From positions 930,001-994,000 of the forward strand of contig NZ_CP097636.1 in assembly GCF_023573145.1 (NCBI RefSeq): a DNA stretch of 64,000 nucleotides, in the 5' to 3' direction. A model generated the notes under the pieces. It saw only the letters and a program-made list of their open reading frames with translations, was not told where the DNA came from and did not search any database. This stretch comes from Aquincola tertiaricarbonis. Its GTDB lineage: Bacteria; Pseudomonadota; Gammaproteobacteria; Burkholderiales; Burkholderiaceae_C. The position numbers and the translations under genes were made by a program. Each line of letters begins with the position of its first letter. Position 1 is the first letter of the stretch. Positions 54,255 to 63,413 of this stretch are shown here, one piece after another.

Positions 54255-54264
54255 ACGTTGGAGC
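54195..54264 (+). repeat. attC site D, uninterrupted
   Basis: R''-like GCCCGAC at 54195-54201, a stem GCAGCGGAC/GTCCGCT (L''/L') with an inner hairpin GCCGGCTTCGCTGGC, and R'-like GTTGGAG at 54257-54263. About 70 bases, shorter than A and B and of a different family. It is the only attC here with no IS inside, and its boxes differ from the IS guide. Confidence 0.72.
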
Positions 54265-54270
54265 GCACAA

Positions 54271-54653
54271 ATGGATATTGTCGCGATCACTAACGCTGCA
54301 AACCCCTCGTTTGCACTGCTTGGTTGCCGCCGCTTGGACGCGTCGGACTACCAAGCTGAGCTTTCAGTGCGGTCCGGCGCATTTAGGGGCGGTTGCCGTT
54401 CTGGTTTGATCGCAGCTCTCTTGATCGCGTAGTGGCATCGCTGAATGCAATGTGCCGGGGCGTGGAGGGAGAATGCAAACTCAGCTATCGGTACGAGGAA
54501 CCGCATGTGAGTTTCAGTTTGAGAAAGTTGGGGCATGTTGCGGTGTCCGGGTTGGTCCTCGACGGTGAGCAACGCCTTGAGTTCGTTGTGCACACGGACC
54601 AAACAGCACTATCTGCGCTTCTCGCGGGGTTCCAGGAACTTGCCGCAGCGTGA
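54271..54653 (+). pseudogene. Hypothetical cassette gene F, frameshifted
   Basis: ATG 54271 lies 7 bases after the R' box of attC D. The first frame (MDIVAITNAANPSFALLGCRRLDASDYQAELSVRSGAFRG) goes out of phase near 54389. The rest continues in the next frame (LPFWFDRSSLDRVVASLNAMCRGVEGEC...) and stops at 54653. One missing base in the GGGGCGG run would join them into about 127 residues. It is a recently broken gene, or a sequencing error in a G-run. Family not recognised. Confidence 0.62.
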
Positions 54654-54776
54654 AGGTGCGCTTTGAACTCTTGGTCAAGCTGGTCCGCCACGTGATGCGC
54701 TAATTGACCTTGATTTCGGTGTGGGCAACGGCATCACACCGTAGTGGTCGGCTCACGGTGAACTTTAGATATCAGC

Positions 54777-55175
54777 ATGCAATCGTCGGAAGACCTTCGA
54801 GCTATAAAGCAAATAAAAGCAGTCGCCCGTTCGATGGTGGCGCTGCAGGTAGGCTTGCGCGCGGGATCGCAACAGTTGGTTGGCAGCATCAAGATGTTGA
54901 ATGACCCAACAGAATTCAACCATCGATGCATCGACGCCTTCCTGGCGGAATACCCGCACGACTTGCCTTCAGGTGAATCTAGGCTTTATGTCTCAGATGA
55001 CGCTCTGGCTGCGGCTGATGCCAAAGCTGCCGCGATTGAGACAAAGCATCGGCAGAACGTGTTGTTCGAATGCAAGCGCATCTACTTCCACTGTTCGAGC
55101 CTCCAGCGACAAGCTGAAGCATCGTTGTCAAGCGAGGGCAGCATTGACGTCCTTCAAGAAAATCTCAGTGAGTGA
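54777..55175 (+). CDS. Hypothetical protein G
   Basis: A 132-residue, mostly helical, soluble protein (MQSSEDLRAIKQIKAVARSMVALQVG...). Low GC compared with the host, so it belongs to the foreign block. The ribosome site is weak and no attC is seen after it; the block seems to end within the next 100 bases. A chance frame cannot be ruled out, but length and composition favour a gene. Confidence 0.55.
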   Translation: MQSSEDLRAIKQIKAVARSMVALQVGLRAGSQQLVGSIKMLNDPTEFNHRCIDAFLAEYPHDLPSGESRLYVSDDALAAADAKAAAIETKHRQNVLFECKRIYFHCSSLQRQAEASLSSEGSIDVLQENLSE

Positions 55176-55362
55176 CTGACGCTCAACGGATTTTTCAACC
55201 CGTCTGCGCTTCACGAGGAAAAGGCGTATGCACAGTTCAAACTTTTGCGATTTGCGCGCAAGCTGTGGGCCGCAGAAGTTGAACGCGTCCAGCGCCCGGC
55301 GCGGTGCGAACAGATGCTCGGTGCGCCTGGGCTCCTGCAGCCTGCCGTATTCCTACCGCCTC

Positions 55363-56634
55363 TCACACCCCACCCCCACCCCTCAACAACTCCCCCTGCA
55401 CCCTCGCCAACCCCCCACTCCCCGGCAGCACCTGCCGGTCCAGCGCGGCGGTGCTGATCTTCAGGTGCTCGGCCAGCAGGGGGCGCAGCACGCTGCGCAG
55501 GTCGGTGGTGATGCGCAGGTCGCGGCCTTCGTAGCGTTGGGTTTCGGCCAGGCCGGGCCAGTCGGCCAGCACTCGGCCGCCTGGGCGGCCTTGCACGGCG
55601 CCACCCAGTAGGAAGGCGGCGCCGCCGCTGCCGTGGTCGGTGCCGCCGGTGCCGTTGATGGTCACCTGACGGCCGAATTCGGTGGCCACCACCACCACGG
55701 TGTGGGGCCAGGCGCCGCCGGCCACGAGGGACTGGCGCAGAGCGGCCAGGGTGTCGTCCAGCAGGCTCAATTGGCTGGCCAGGATGCGGGCTTGCGCGGC
55801 GTGGGTGTCCCAGCCGCCGATATCCAGCACTGCCACCCGCGGGCCGCTGGGCTGTGAGAGGAACTCGCCGGCGCGCTGGGCCAGGGCCACGGTGGCGCGG
55901 GGGGGTGTGGTTCCACCGGTCATGCCGCCGGCCATGCCGCCGCCCGCGGTCATCGCGGCCGGCTCGCCGTGCAGCATGCGGGCGCGCTGCAGGGCCTGGC
56001 CCAGGGCGGCGTCGTCGCCGTAGAGCTGCTGCAGGCGGTTCAGCAGGTCGGGCGGGGGTTCGGCCAGGGTGGAAGGGGCCCAGCTGTCCACCCCCTCGCT
56101 GCCACGCAGCACCAGCGGCACGCTGGCGCCCAGCGCCAGGCCGCCGATGCCGGGCACGCCGCTGCTGCGCAGCGCGCGGCCCAGCCAGCCGTCGGTCAGT
56201 TCATAAGGCCGGCTGCCGCCGGATTCCAGCACCTGCTGCGCATCGAAGTGCGAGCGCTCGCGGTAGGGCAGGCCGGCCGCATGCACCACCACCACTTCAC
56301 CGGCCAGCACCAGGCCGTGCAGCTGGGCCAGCGCCGGGTGCAGCGCCAGCGGGCCGGGCAGCGGCAGCGCGGGGGAGCCGGGCACCTCGGCCAGCGTGCC
56401 GCGGGCGGCGGCAAAGGCCGGGTCGCCCGGCGCCGGCACGGCCGAGAGGCCGTCCATGCCGCCGCGCAGGATGACGAAGACAAAGCGCGGGTCGTCGGGG
56501 CGGGCCGCGGTGGTGGTGGCGGCCAGGCTGAGCATGGGCCATGCACCGGCCGCCAGGCCGGCGGCCAGCAGCCGGCGGCGCGGCGCGTTGATGGGGCTGG
56601 CGGCCTGGCGGTGGCTGCGGCGATCGGTGGTCAT
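55363..56634 (-). CDS. DUF1501 (sulfatase-like) secreted protein
   Basis: A 423-residue protein with a twin-arginine-type leader (PRRRLLAAGLAAGAWPMLSLAA, Arg19-21). RFVFVILRGGMDGLSAVPAPGDP, GLPYRERSHFDAQQVLESG, DIGGWDTHAAQ and VVVATEFGRQVTINGTGGTDHGSGGAAFLLGG are the DUF1501 blocks, with Asp/His residues like those of alkaline-phosphatase-fold metalloenzymes. Probably exported folded to the periplasm. It pairs with the DUF1800 gene 88 bases upstream, a widespread partnership of unknown function. ATG 56634 is used; the frame is open to 56679. Confidence 0.88.
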   Translation of the reverse strand: MTTDRRSHRQAASPINAPRRRLLAAGLAAGAWPMLSLAATTTAARPDDPRFVFVILRGGMDGLSAVPAPGDPAFAAARGTLAEVPGSPALPLPGPLALHPALAQLHGLVLAGEVVVVHAAGLPYRERSHFDAQQVLESGGSRPYELTDGWLGRALRSSGVPGIGGLALGASVPLVLRGSEGVDSWAPSTLAEPPPDLLNRLQQLYGDDAALGQALQRARMLHGEPAAMTAGGGMAGGMTGGTTPPRATVALAQRAGEFLSQPSGPRVAVLDIGGWDTHAAQARILASQLSLLDDTLAALRQSLVAGGAWPHTVVVVATEFGRQVTINGTGGTDHGSGGAAFLLGGAVQGRPGGRVLADWPGLAETQRYEGRDLRITTDLRSVLRPLLAEHLKISTAALDRQVLPGSGGLARVQGELLRGGGGV

Positions 56635-56722
56635 GGGGATGACTCCAGTTCGGGGCGCTGGGCGGGCGGTGCGCGGCAAGGGCGTGGCGCGGCAGGGCCG
56701 GGGTGGCGTTGCAGCAGCCGCC

Positions 56723-58285
56723 TCAGCGCCGCTGGAACTCGGGCGACAGCAGCAGCAGGGCCAGCGCCTGCGGCCCGTCTGCGGCGCGCTGGATCTGCAG
56801 CCGTGTGGGCTCGGTCAGCCAGGGGCCCAGGCTGGCCGGGGCCAGCGCCCGGGCGTCGGTGGTGCGGGCGGCACGGTCGGCCAGGCGGGTGGCCCATTTC
56901 ACGCGCTTCCACACGGCTTCGGGGCCCAGCCAGTCGGCGGCCTGGTCGGGCCAGCCGGCGGGCGAAGGCGCTGCCTGCAGCCGCTGGCCCATCTGGCCGA
57001 TGGCGGCGTCAGGCTGGCGGGCCCACAGCGCATCGGCGCCGCCCAGCAGGCGCAGGCTGCTGATGGCCAGCTCTTCGGGCGTCTTGAGCTTTTGCGGCTC
57101 GGGCGCCCAGGCCTCCGGGCTGTTGAGCAGCGCCTGGTACACGGTGGGCAGGTCGCCGCTGCTGCGTTGCCAGGCCTGCACCATGCGGTCGACCAGCGCC
57201 GGCGGCGGATCGTCGGCCACGAAGTGGCGGGCCAGCTGCCCGCAGACGAAGCGGGCGGTGGCCGGGTGCTGCGCCAGGTGCTGCAGCACGGCCAGCAGGC
57301 TGCTGCCGTCGTCGGCGTCGTCGAAGGCTTGGCCGAGCAGTGTTTGCGCGCCAGGCTCATGCCAGGCCGGGTCGAAGCGGGTGGGCACGAAGGCGCCCTG
57401 CGGCGCTGCCGCGCTGTCGGCTTGCGCAGGGTTGCCCGGTGCCGGCGGCGTGACCACCCGCCAGCCGGTGAGCACCTTGGCGAAGGCGGTGACGTCGGCC
57501 TGGGTGTACACGCCCTGGCGGGCCGAGACGGCGCCCAGCGTGTGCAGTTCCAGCACCTCACGCGCCAGGTTCTCGTTCAGGCCCACGCGGCGGCTGGCCA
57601 GGGCGGCGTCTTCTGGCTGGCGGGCCTGGCGTTGCGCCAGCCGCGTGGCCAGGCGGGAGCGGGGGCCGGCGGAGCTTTCGTTGTCCAGGTAGCGCAGCAT
57701 GGCTGCATGCGTGGTGCTGGCCACCAGCATCGTCTCGAAGCGGCCGGCAATGTGCGGGCGGATGGCCTCGCGCTCGAAGCTGCCGGCCAGGCCGCGCATG
57801 CTGGCCTTGCCGGTGGACACGGTGAAGTGGTTGCTCCAGAACATCGCCAGCCGCTCGGCAAAGGGCCGCGGGCTACGCACGGCGGTGGCCAGGCGGGCAC
57901 GCTGGTCGGCTTGCAGCGCGTCACGCAACGGCTGATCTGAGGGCCCCAAGGGTCGGGCTGGGCCCGGCCCGCCCCCCGAGGGGATCAAGGAAACTTGGGG
58001 CGGCCCGGCGTTTCCTTGGGAAACAGCGGCCGCAGGGGCAGAAGCGGCCGCATCCACCTCACGCGCCATGCGCCGCCGTCGCACCACTTCGGCCTGCAGC
58101 GCCACCGCCTCGGCGCTGCTGGGCAGCGCGGGTTTGCCGGGCAGGTCGAGCTGGGGCTCGGCGGGCCCGACTTGCGCCAGCAGCCAGGCCAGCGGATCGG
58201 GGCGGACGTTGGCCAGCGTGGCTTCACCCAGGCCGAAGCGGTGGGCGGCGATGGCGGCGCGGCGGGCGGCGTCGGGGTACTGCAT
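56723..58285 (-). CDS. DUF1800 family protein with an inserted repeat
   Basis: A 520-residue protein. AIAAHRFGLGEATLANV near the start, RPFAERLAMFWSNHFTVSTGKASMRGLAGSFEREAIRPHIAGRFE, NENLAREVLELHTLGA, FTQADVTAFAKVLTGWRV-type sequence and LPTVYQALLNSPEAW are family blocks. Residues about 92-116 (AGPPQVSLIPSGGGPGPARPLGP) are Gly/Pro-rich and coded by a GC-rich dispersed repeat, so the insert kept the frame. Upstream partner of the DUF1501 gene. Confidence 0.88.
   Translation of the reverse strand: MQYPDAARRAAIAAHRFGLGEATLANVRPDPLAWLLAQVGPAEPQLDLPGKPALPSSAEAVALQAEVVRRRRMAREVDAAASAPAAAVSQGNAGPPQVSLIPSGGGPGPARPLGPSDQPLRDALQADQRARLATAVRSPRPFAERLAMFWSNHFTVSTGKASMRGLAGSFEREAIRPHIAGRFETMLVASTTHAAMLRYLDNESSAGPRSRLATRLAQRQARQPEDAALASRRVGLNENLAREVLELHTLGAVSARQGVYTQADVTAFAKVLTGWRVVTPPAPGNPAQADSAAAPQGAFVPTRFDPAWHEPGAQTLLGQAFDDADDGSSLLAVLQHLAQHPATARFVCGQLARHFVADDPPPALVDRMVQAWQRSSGDLPTVYQALLNSPEAWAPEPQKLKTPEELAISSLRLLGGADALWARQPDAAIGQMGQRLQAAPSPAGWPDQAADWLGPEAVWKRVKWATRLADRAARTTDARALAPASLGPWLTEPTRLQIQRAADGPQALALLLLSPEFQRR
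57940..58010. repeat. Dispersed GC-rich repeat inside the DUF1800 gene
   Basis: Shares the 17-mer CTTGGGGCGGCCCGGCG (57994-58010) with the intergenic repeat at 2654-2670, and has inverted pieces CCCCAAG...CTTGGGG at its two ends. It is rich in C/G runs unlike the surrounding coding sequence. The length is compatible with the reading frame on the - strand. Confidence 0.7.
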
Positions 58286-58345
58286 GCCTGACCAACGCAG
58301 CGGGGCGGGTGCCGGTTGAAGCCGCCGCCCCGCTGAAAGGCTTTT

Positions 58346-60705
58346 TTACGCAGCCGGCAGGTCGGCCAGCGGCGCCGGGTCGTAGTCGCCGGCCAGCGCG
58401 CGCCACACGCGCTCGGCGGTCACCGGCATCTGGATGCGCTCGGCCGCGGCGCCCTGGCCGGCCGCGTCCAGCGCATCGATCACCGCATTGACCACGGCCG
58501 GCGTGGCGCCGATGGTGCCCAGCTCGCCCACACCTTTGACGCCCAGCGGGTTGGTCAGGCAGGGCACCGAGGTGTCGAACTGCGTCTTGAAGCCGACGAA
58601 GCCATCGGCATGCGGCATCGCATAGTCCAGGAAGCTGGCCGTCAGCAGCTGGCCGCTGCCGGGGTCGTACACCACCTGTTCCAGCAGCGCCTGGCCGATG
58701 CCCTGCACCGCGCCGCCTTCGATCTGCCCGCGCACGATGGCGGGGCTGACCACGCGGCCGATGTCGTTGACCGAGGCATAGGCCACGATGGCCACCTGGC
58801 CGGTGGCGGTATCGATCTCCACCTCACAGATGTGGCAGCCGTTGGGCCAGCTGGGGGCGCTGACGGCGTTGGTCACGTCCACGGTGATGCGCTGCGTGGG
58901 CTGGCGGCCGGCCAGCTCGAAGAGGCCAATGCCCAGGTCGGTGCCGGCCACGCTCAGGCGGCCTTCGCGGTACTCGATGTCGCCGGCCGGGGCTTCCAGC
59001 GCTTCGGCGGCCAGCTGGCGCGCCGTGTCCACCGTACGCTCGGAAGCCACCCGCACCGCCGAGCCGCCGGTGAAGAGGGACCGCGAACCCGCGCTGCCAA
59101 ATCCGTTGGCGCGGTCGGTGTCGCCCTGCAGCACGCGGATGCGGTCGATCGGCACGCCGAACACGTCCACCGCCAGCTGCGCATAGCTGGTGGCAATGCC
59201 CTGGCCCATGGCCTGCGTGGCCGAAGTCAGCTCGATGTATCCATCGGCCGTCACGTCCACCACCACGCGCTCTTCCAGCGCATTGCCGCCGGTCCATTCC
59301 AGGAAGGTGGCGATGCCGCGGCCGCGCAGCCGGCCCCGGGCCTGGCTCTCGGCGCGCCGGGCCGCAAAGCCTTGCCAGTCGGCCAGGGCCAGGCCCTGGT
59401 CGAGGATGCGCGCGAACTGGCCGCTGTCGTAGGTCTGGCCCATCGGGTTGCGGTAAGGCATCTGCTCGGGCCGGATCATGTTGCGGCGGCGCAGCTCGGC
59501 CGGGTCCATACCCAGTTGGCGCGCAGCCGCGTCCATCAGCCGTTCCATCAGGTAGATGGCCTCGGGCCGGCCGGCGCCGCGGTAGGCGCCGGTGGGCGCG
59601 GTGTGCGTCATCACGCCGGTGTAGTGCAGGTCGATCGTCTGCAGGTCGTAGATGCTGGTAGACACCCAGGGCCCGATCAACAACTGGATGGCCAGGCCGG
59701 CCGTGGTGGCGTAGGCGCCCACGTTGGCCAGCGAGCGCACCCGCAGCGCCAGCGCGCGGCCGTTGGCATCGAGCGCCAGTTCGGCATGGGTGAGCACGTC
59801 GCGGCCGTGGGTGGAAGCCAGAAACTCTTCCAGCCGCTCGGCGCGCCAGCTCACCGGCCGCTGCAGTTGCAGCGCGGCATGGGCCACGGCCACGTCTTCG
59901 GGGTACAGGCCGGTTTTCATGCCGAAGCCGCCGCCCACGTCGTCCACCTTCACCCGCACGTTCTCGGGCGTGCGGCCAGGGATGAGGCCGGCGATGCCGT
60001 TGCGCACACCGGTGGGCATCTGGCTGCTCAGGCGCACGGTCAGGCGGCCGGTGGCCGTGTCCAGCTCGGCCTGGGTGCAGCGCGGCTCCATCGGGCTGGC
60101 GGCCAGGCGCTGGTTGCGGATGTCCACCTGCACCACATGCGCCGCGGCGGCAAAGGCGGCGGCGGTGGCCGCGGCGTCGCCATGGCGCATCTCGGCCGCG
60201 ATGTTGTCGGGCGCGGCTTCGCACAGCACGGGCGCGCCGGGGCTCACCGCCTGCACCGGGTCGGTGACGGCGGGCAGCTCTTCGTAGTCGATCCACAGCG
60301 CGGCGGCGGCGTTGCGCGCAGCCTCGCGCGTGTCGGCCACCACGGCGGCCACGGCCTCACCGACGAAGCGCACCACCTCATGCGCCAGCGCATGCCGCGC
60401 CGCGGTGGCGCCGGGGCTGCCGTCGGGCCGCTTGAAGCCGCCACCGGGCAGCGGCTTGACGCCGGCGGCCACCAGGTCGGCGCCGGTGTACACCGCCAGC
60501 ACGCCGGGCTGGGCCAGTGCGCCTTCCACGTCGATCGACAGGATGCGGGCATGGGCGTAGGTGGAGCGGGCGAAAGCCAGGTGCACCTGGCCGGCGGGCG
60601 CCACGTCGTCGGTGAAGCGGCCGCGGCCGGTGACCAGCGCCGGGTCTTCGATGCGGCGCACGATGTGGCCGCTGCCGTAGCGGCCGGTTTCCACGGCGGC
60701 GGCGC

Positions 60706-60709
<4 letters not shown>
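58346..60709 (-). CDS. Molybdenum hydroxylase large subunit (xanthine dehydrogenase family, CoxL-like)
   Basis: A 787-residue molybdopterin-binding subunit. [19 protein letters not shown] opens the protein, [20 protein letters not shown] and [22 protein letters not shown] are cofactor blocks, and [20 protein letters not shown] holds the catalytic Glu. The loop [10 protein letters not shown] differs from the AYxCSFR loop of true CO dehydrogenase, so the substrate is more likely an N-heterocycle or aldehyde. Its start overlaps the small-subunit stop (ATGA). No FAD-binding medium subunit is adjacent, so it may be a two-subunit enzyme that passes electrons to a cytochrome or to a partner coded elsewhere. 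Confidence 0.9.
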
Positions 60710-61188
<479 letters not shown>

Positions 61189-61246
61189 GGGCTTCCTTCG
61201 CTTTGGCGAAGGGCCATGCTAAACGGACGCCTTGCTTCCCGCAGAC

Positions 61247-62581
61247 TCAGGGCATCAACAGCGTGTTGATGGCCAGCAGGTCATCGGCGCGCAACTGGCC
61301 GGCGGCCTGCTTCAGCCGCAGCGTGCCCAGCAGCACGTTGTAGCGGGCAAAGGCCAGGTCGCGCTGGGTGGTGAACAGCTGCGTCTGCGCATTCAGCACG
61401 TCGAGGTTGACGCGCACGCCCACCCGGTAGCCCAGCTGCGTGGCTTCCAGCGCCAGCTTGCTGGAGGCTTCGGCCGCTTCCAGCGCACGCGCCTGCGCCA
61501 GGCCCGACTGCACCTGGAAGAAGGCCGTGCGGGTGGCGGTGGCCACGCTGCGGCGGGCGGCGTCGAGGTCGTTGCGGGCGCGCTCTTCCAGGGCCAGGGT
61601 TTCCTTGACCCGGTTCTGGATGGCGAAGCCGGCGAACAGCGGCAGGTTCATCTCCACGCCCACGCTGGCCGGCACGCTGTTGCCGGGCAGGTCGGCGGCA
61701 TTGCCGCGCTGGCGCTGGCCGCCCAGCTGGGCCGTCAGTTCCACGGTGGGCAGGTGGCCGGCGCGGGCCTTCTCGGTCTCGAGCCGGGCGGTTTCCAGGC
61801 CGGCCAGCGCGCGCCGCACGCCGGGGTGGGTGTCCCAGGCGCTGGTCACCCAGGCCTCGGCGTCGGTGGGGGCCAGGTCGGGCAGCATCACCGGCTGCTT
61901 CAGCGGGTTGGGCTGCACGTTGGCGCGGCCCACCAACTGGTCGAGCACCACGCGGCGGGTGCGCAGGTCGTTCTCGGCGGCCAGTTCCTGGGCGGTGGCC
62001 AGGTCGTAGCGGGCCTGGGCCTCGCGGGTGTCGGTGATGGTGGCGGTGCCCACCTCGAAGTTGCGCTTGGCCGAGGCCAGCTGCTCGTTGATGGCCTTCT
62101 TGTTGGCCTGGGCGGTGCCCAGCGTGTCCTGTGCGGCCAGCACGTCGAAGTAGGCCTGGGCCACCCGCACCACCAGGTCTTGTTCGGCGGTTTCCAGCTC
62201 GGCGGCGCTGGCGTCCAGCAGCACCTGCGCCTGGGCGATGGTGGCGCTGTCGGCGCGGTTGAACAGCGTCTGGCGGCCGCTCAGCCCCACCACCGTGGTG
62301 CGCGACTTCAGCTCCAGGTCGCGGGTGCGCCAGTCGGTGCGGGCATTGGTGTGGCTGGCACCCACGCCGATGCTGGGCAGCCGCAGCGCGTCGGCCTGGG
62401 CGGCGCGGAACTGGTTGCTGTCGGCCAGCGCGCGGGCGGCCAGGTAGGTGGCGTCGTAGGGGCGGGCGGCGTTGTACAGCTCGATCAACGATTCCGCGCG
62501 CGCCGCGGCCGAAGCGCCGAGGGCCAGCAAGGTGGCCAGCATCAGCCGGCCGGGTCGCAGCCGCGGGCAGGGGTAGGGCAT
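61247..62581 (-). CDS. tolC: TolC-family outer-membrane efflux protein
   Basis: A 444-residue protein with a signal peptide ending AAARAESLIELY and two outer-membrane-efflux repeats (SLIELYNAARPYDATYLAARALADSNQ...; PDLAPTDAEAWVTSAWDTHPGVRRAL). It forms the trimeric exit duct for type I secretion and RND pumps. GAGGAG precedes ATG 62581. Proximity to PCMT and TetR genes, and probably originally to waaA, is a known betaproteobacterial arrangement. Confidence 0.93.
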   Translation of the reverse strand: MPYPCPRLRPGRLMLATLLALGASAAARAESLIELYNAARPYDATYLAARALADSNQFRAAQADALRLPSIGVGASHTNARTDWRTRDLELKSRTTVVGLSGRQTLFNRADSATIAQAQVLLDASAAELETAEQDLVVRVAQAYFDVLAAQDTLGTAQANKKAINEQLASAKRNFEVGTATITDTREAQARYDLATAQELAAENDLRTRRVVLDQLVGRANVQPNPLKQPVMLPDLAPTDAEAWVTSAWDTHPGVRRALAGLETARLETEKARAGHLPTVELTAQLGGQRQRGNAADLPGNSVPASVGVEMNLPLFAGFAIQNRVKETLALEERARNDLDAARRSVATATRTAFFQVQSGLAQARALEAAEASSKLALEATQLGYRVGVRVNLDVLNAQTQLFTTQRDLAFARYNVLLGTLRLKQAAGQLRADDLLAINTLLMP

Positions 62582-62722
62582 GGGGCTCCTCACTTCACAG
62601 AAGGTGGCGTTATCGACGACGAAGGGCTGCCAGGCACCCGCGATGCGACCACCTGCGTGGTGCGGGCCATGAACGGGGGCAGGCGCGGCATGAACGGTGG
62701 CTGCCGTGCCTGCGGGCCGCGG

Positions 62723-63376
62723 TCAGAACGCGAAGCGGGTGGGTTCGCCGAAACCGTTCAGGCGCGGCGCGACGGTGTCGAACAGCACCTGGCGCTGGAA
62801 GGCGCTGGCGCCGGTGCGGGTGACCAGCACCGCCTGCATCACCGGCTGCTGGCCGACGATGGCGACCAGCCGGCCGCCTTCTTTCAGCTGGTCGAGCAGG
62901 GCCTGCGGCAGCTCGGCCACCGAGCCCGACAGCACGATGACGTCGAACGGTGCTTCACCGGGCAGGCCCTTGCTGCCATCGGCTTCCACGACCTTGGCGT
63001 TGACGACACCGGCACGGCGCAGGTTCTCGCGGGCCAGGGCCGCCAGCGTGGCATCGGTTTCCAGCGTGGTGACGCGCTGGGCGCGGGCGGCCAGCAGCGC
63101 GGCCATGTAGCCGGAGCCGGCACCGACTTCGAGCACGCGGTCGTCGCGGGTGACTTCCAGCTCCTGCAGCAGGCGGGCCTCGATCTTGGGCTCCAGCATG
63201 CTCTGGCCGCCGGGCAGCGGCACCTGGGTGTCGACGAAGGCCAGTGCGCGGTGCGCCTCGGGCACGAACGCCTCGCGCTTGACCTGGGTCAGCAGGGTCA
63301 GCACGTCCTGGTCGAGCACGTCCCAGGGGCGGATCTGCTGCTCGATCATGTTGAAGCGGGCTTGTTCGATGTTCAT
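62723..63376 (-). CDS. Protein-L-isoaspartate O-methyltransferase family protein
   Basis: A 217-residue SAM-dependent methyltransferase. MNIEQARFNMIEQQIRPWDVLDQDVL and the SAM motif RVLEVGAGSGYMAALLA are present. True Pcm repairs isoaspartyl residues. This subgroup next to tolC has the shortened start seen in homologues whose activity is not proven, so I give the family and not the gene symbol. It lies between tetR and tolC on the same strand. Confidence 0.85.
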   Translation of the reverse strand: MNIEQARFNMIEQQIRPWDVLDQDVLTLLTQVKREAFVPEAHRALAFVDTQVPLPGGQSMLEPKIEARLLQELEVTRDDRVLEVGAGSGYMAALLAARAQRVTTLETDATLAALARENLRRAGVVNAKVVEADGSKGLPGEAPFDVIVLSGSVAELPQALLDQLKEGGRLVAIVGQQPVMQAVLVTRTGASAFQRQVLFDTVAPRLNGFGEPTRFAF

Positions 63377-63413
63377 GGCGTTAGGCGAAATGAGGCGGGC
63401 GAAGCCCCTGAGT

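Noticed and set aside
55176..55227. GCTCAACGGATTTTTCAACCCG as another attC
   Set aside because: It has CAAC elements but no R'/R'' pair or long palindrome, so an attC cannot be supported.
55228..55611. 127-codon + strand frame near the right end of the foreign block
   Set aside because: It runs into the DUF1501 gene on the other strand and is repetitive Pro/Gln-rich sequence, typical of a shadow frame.
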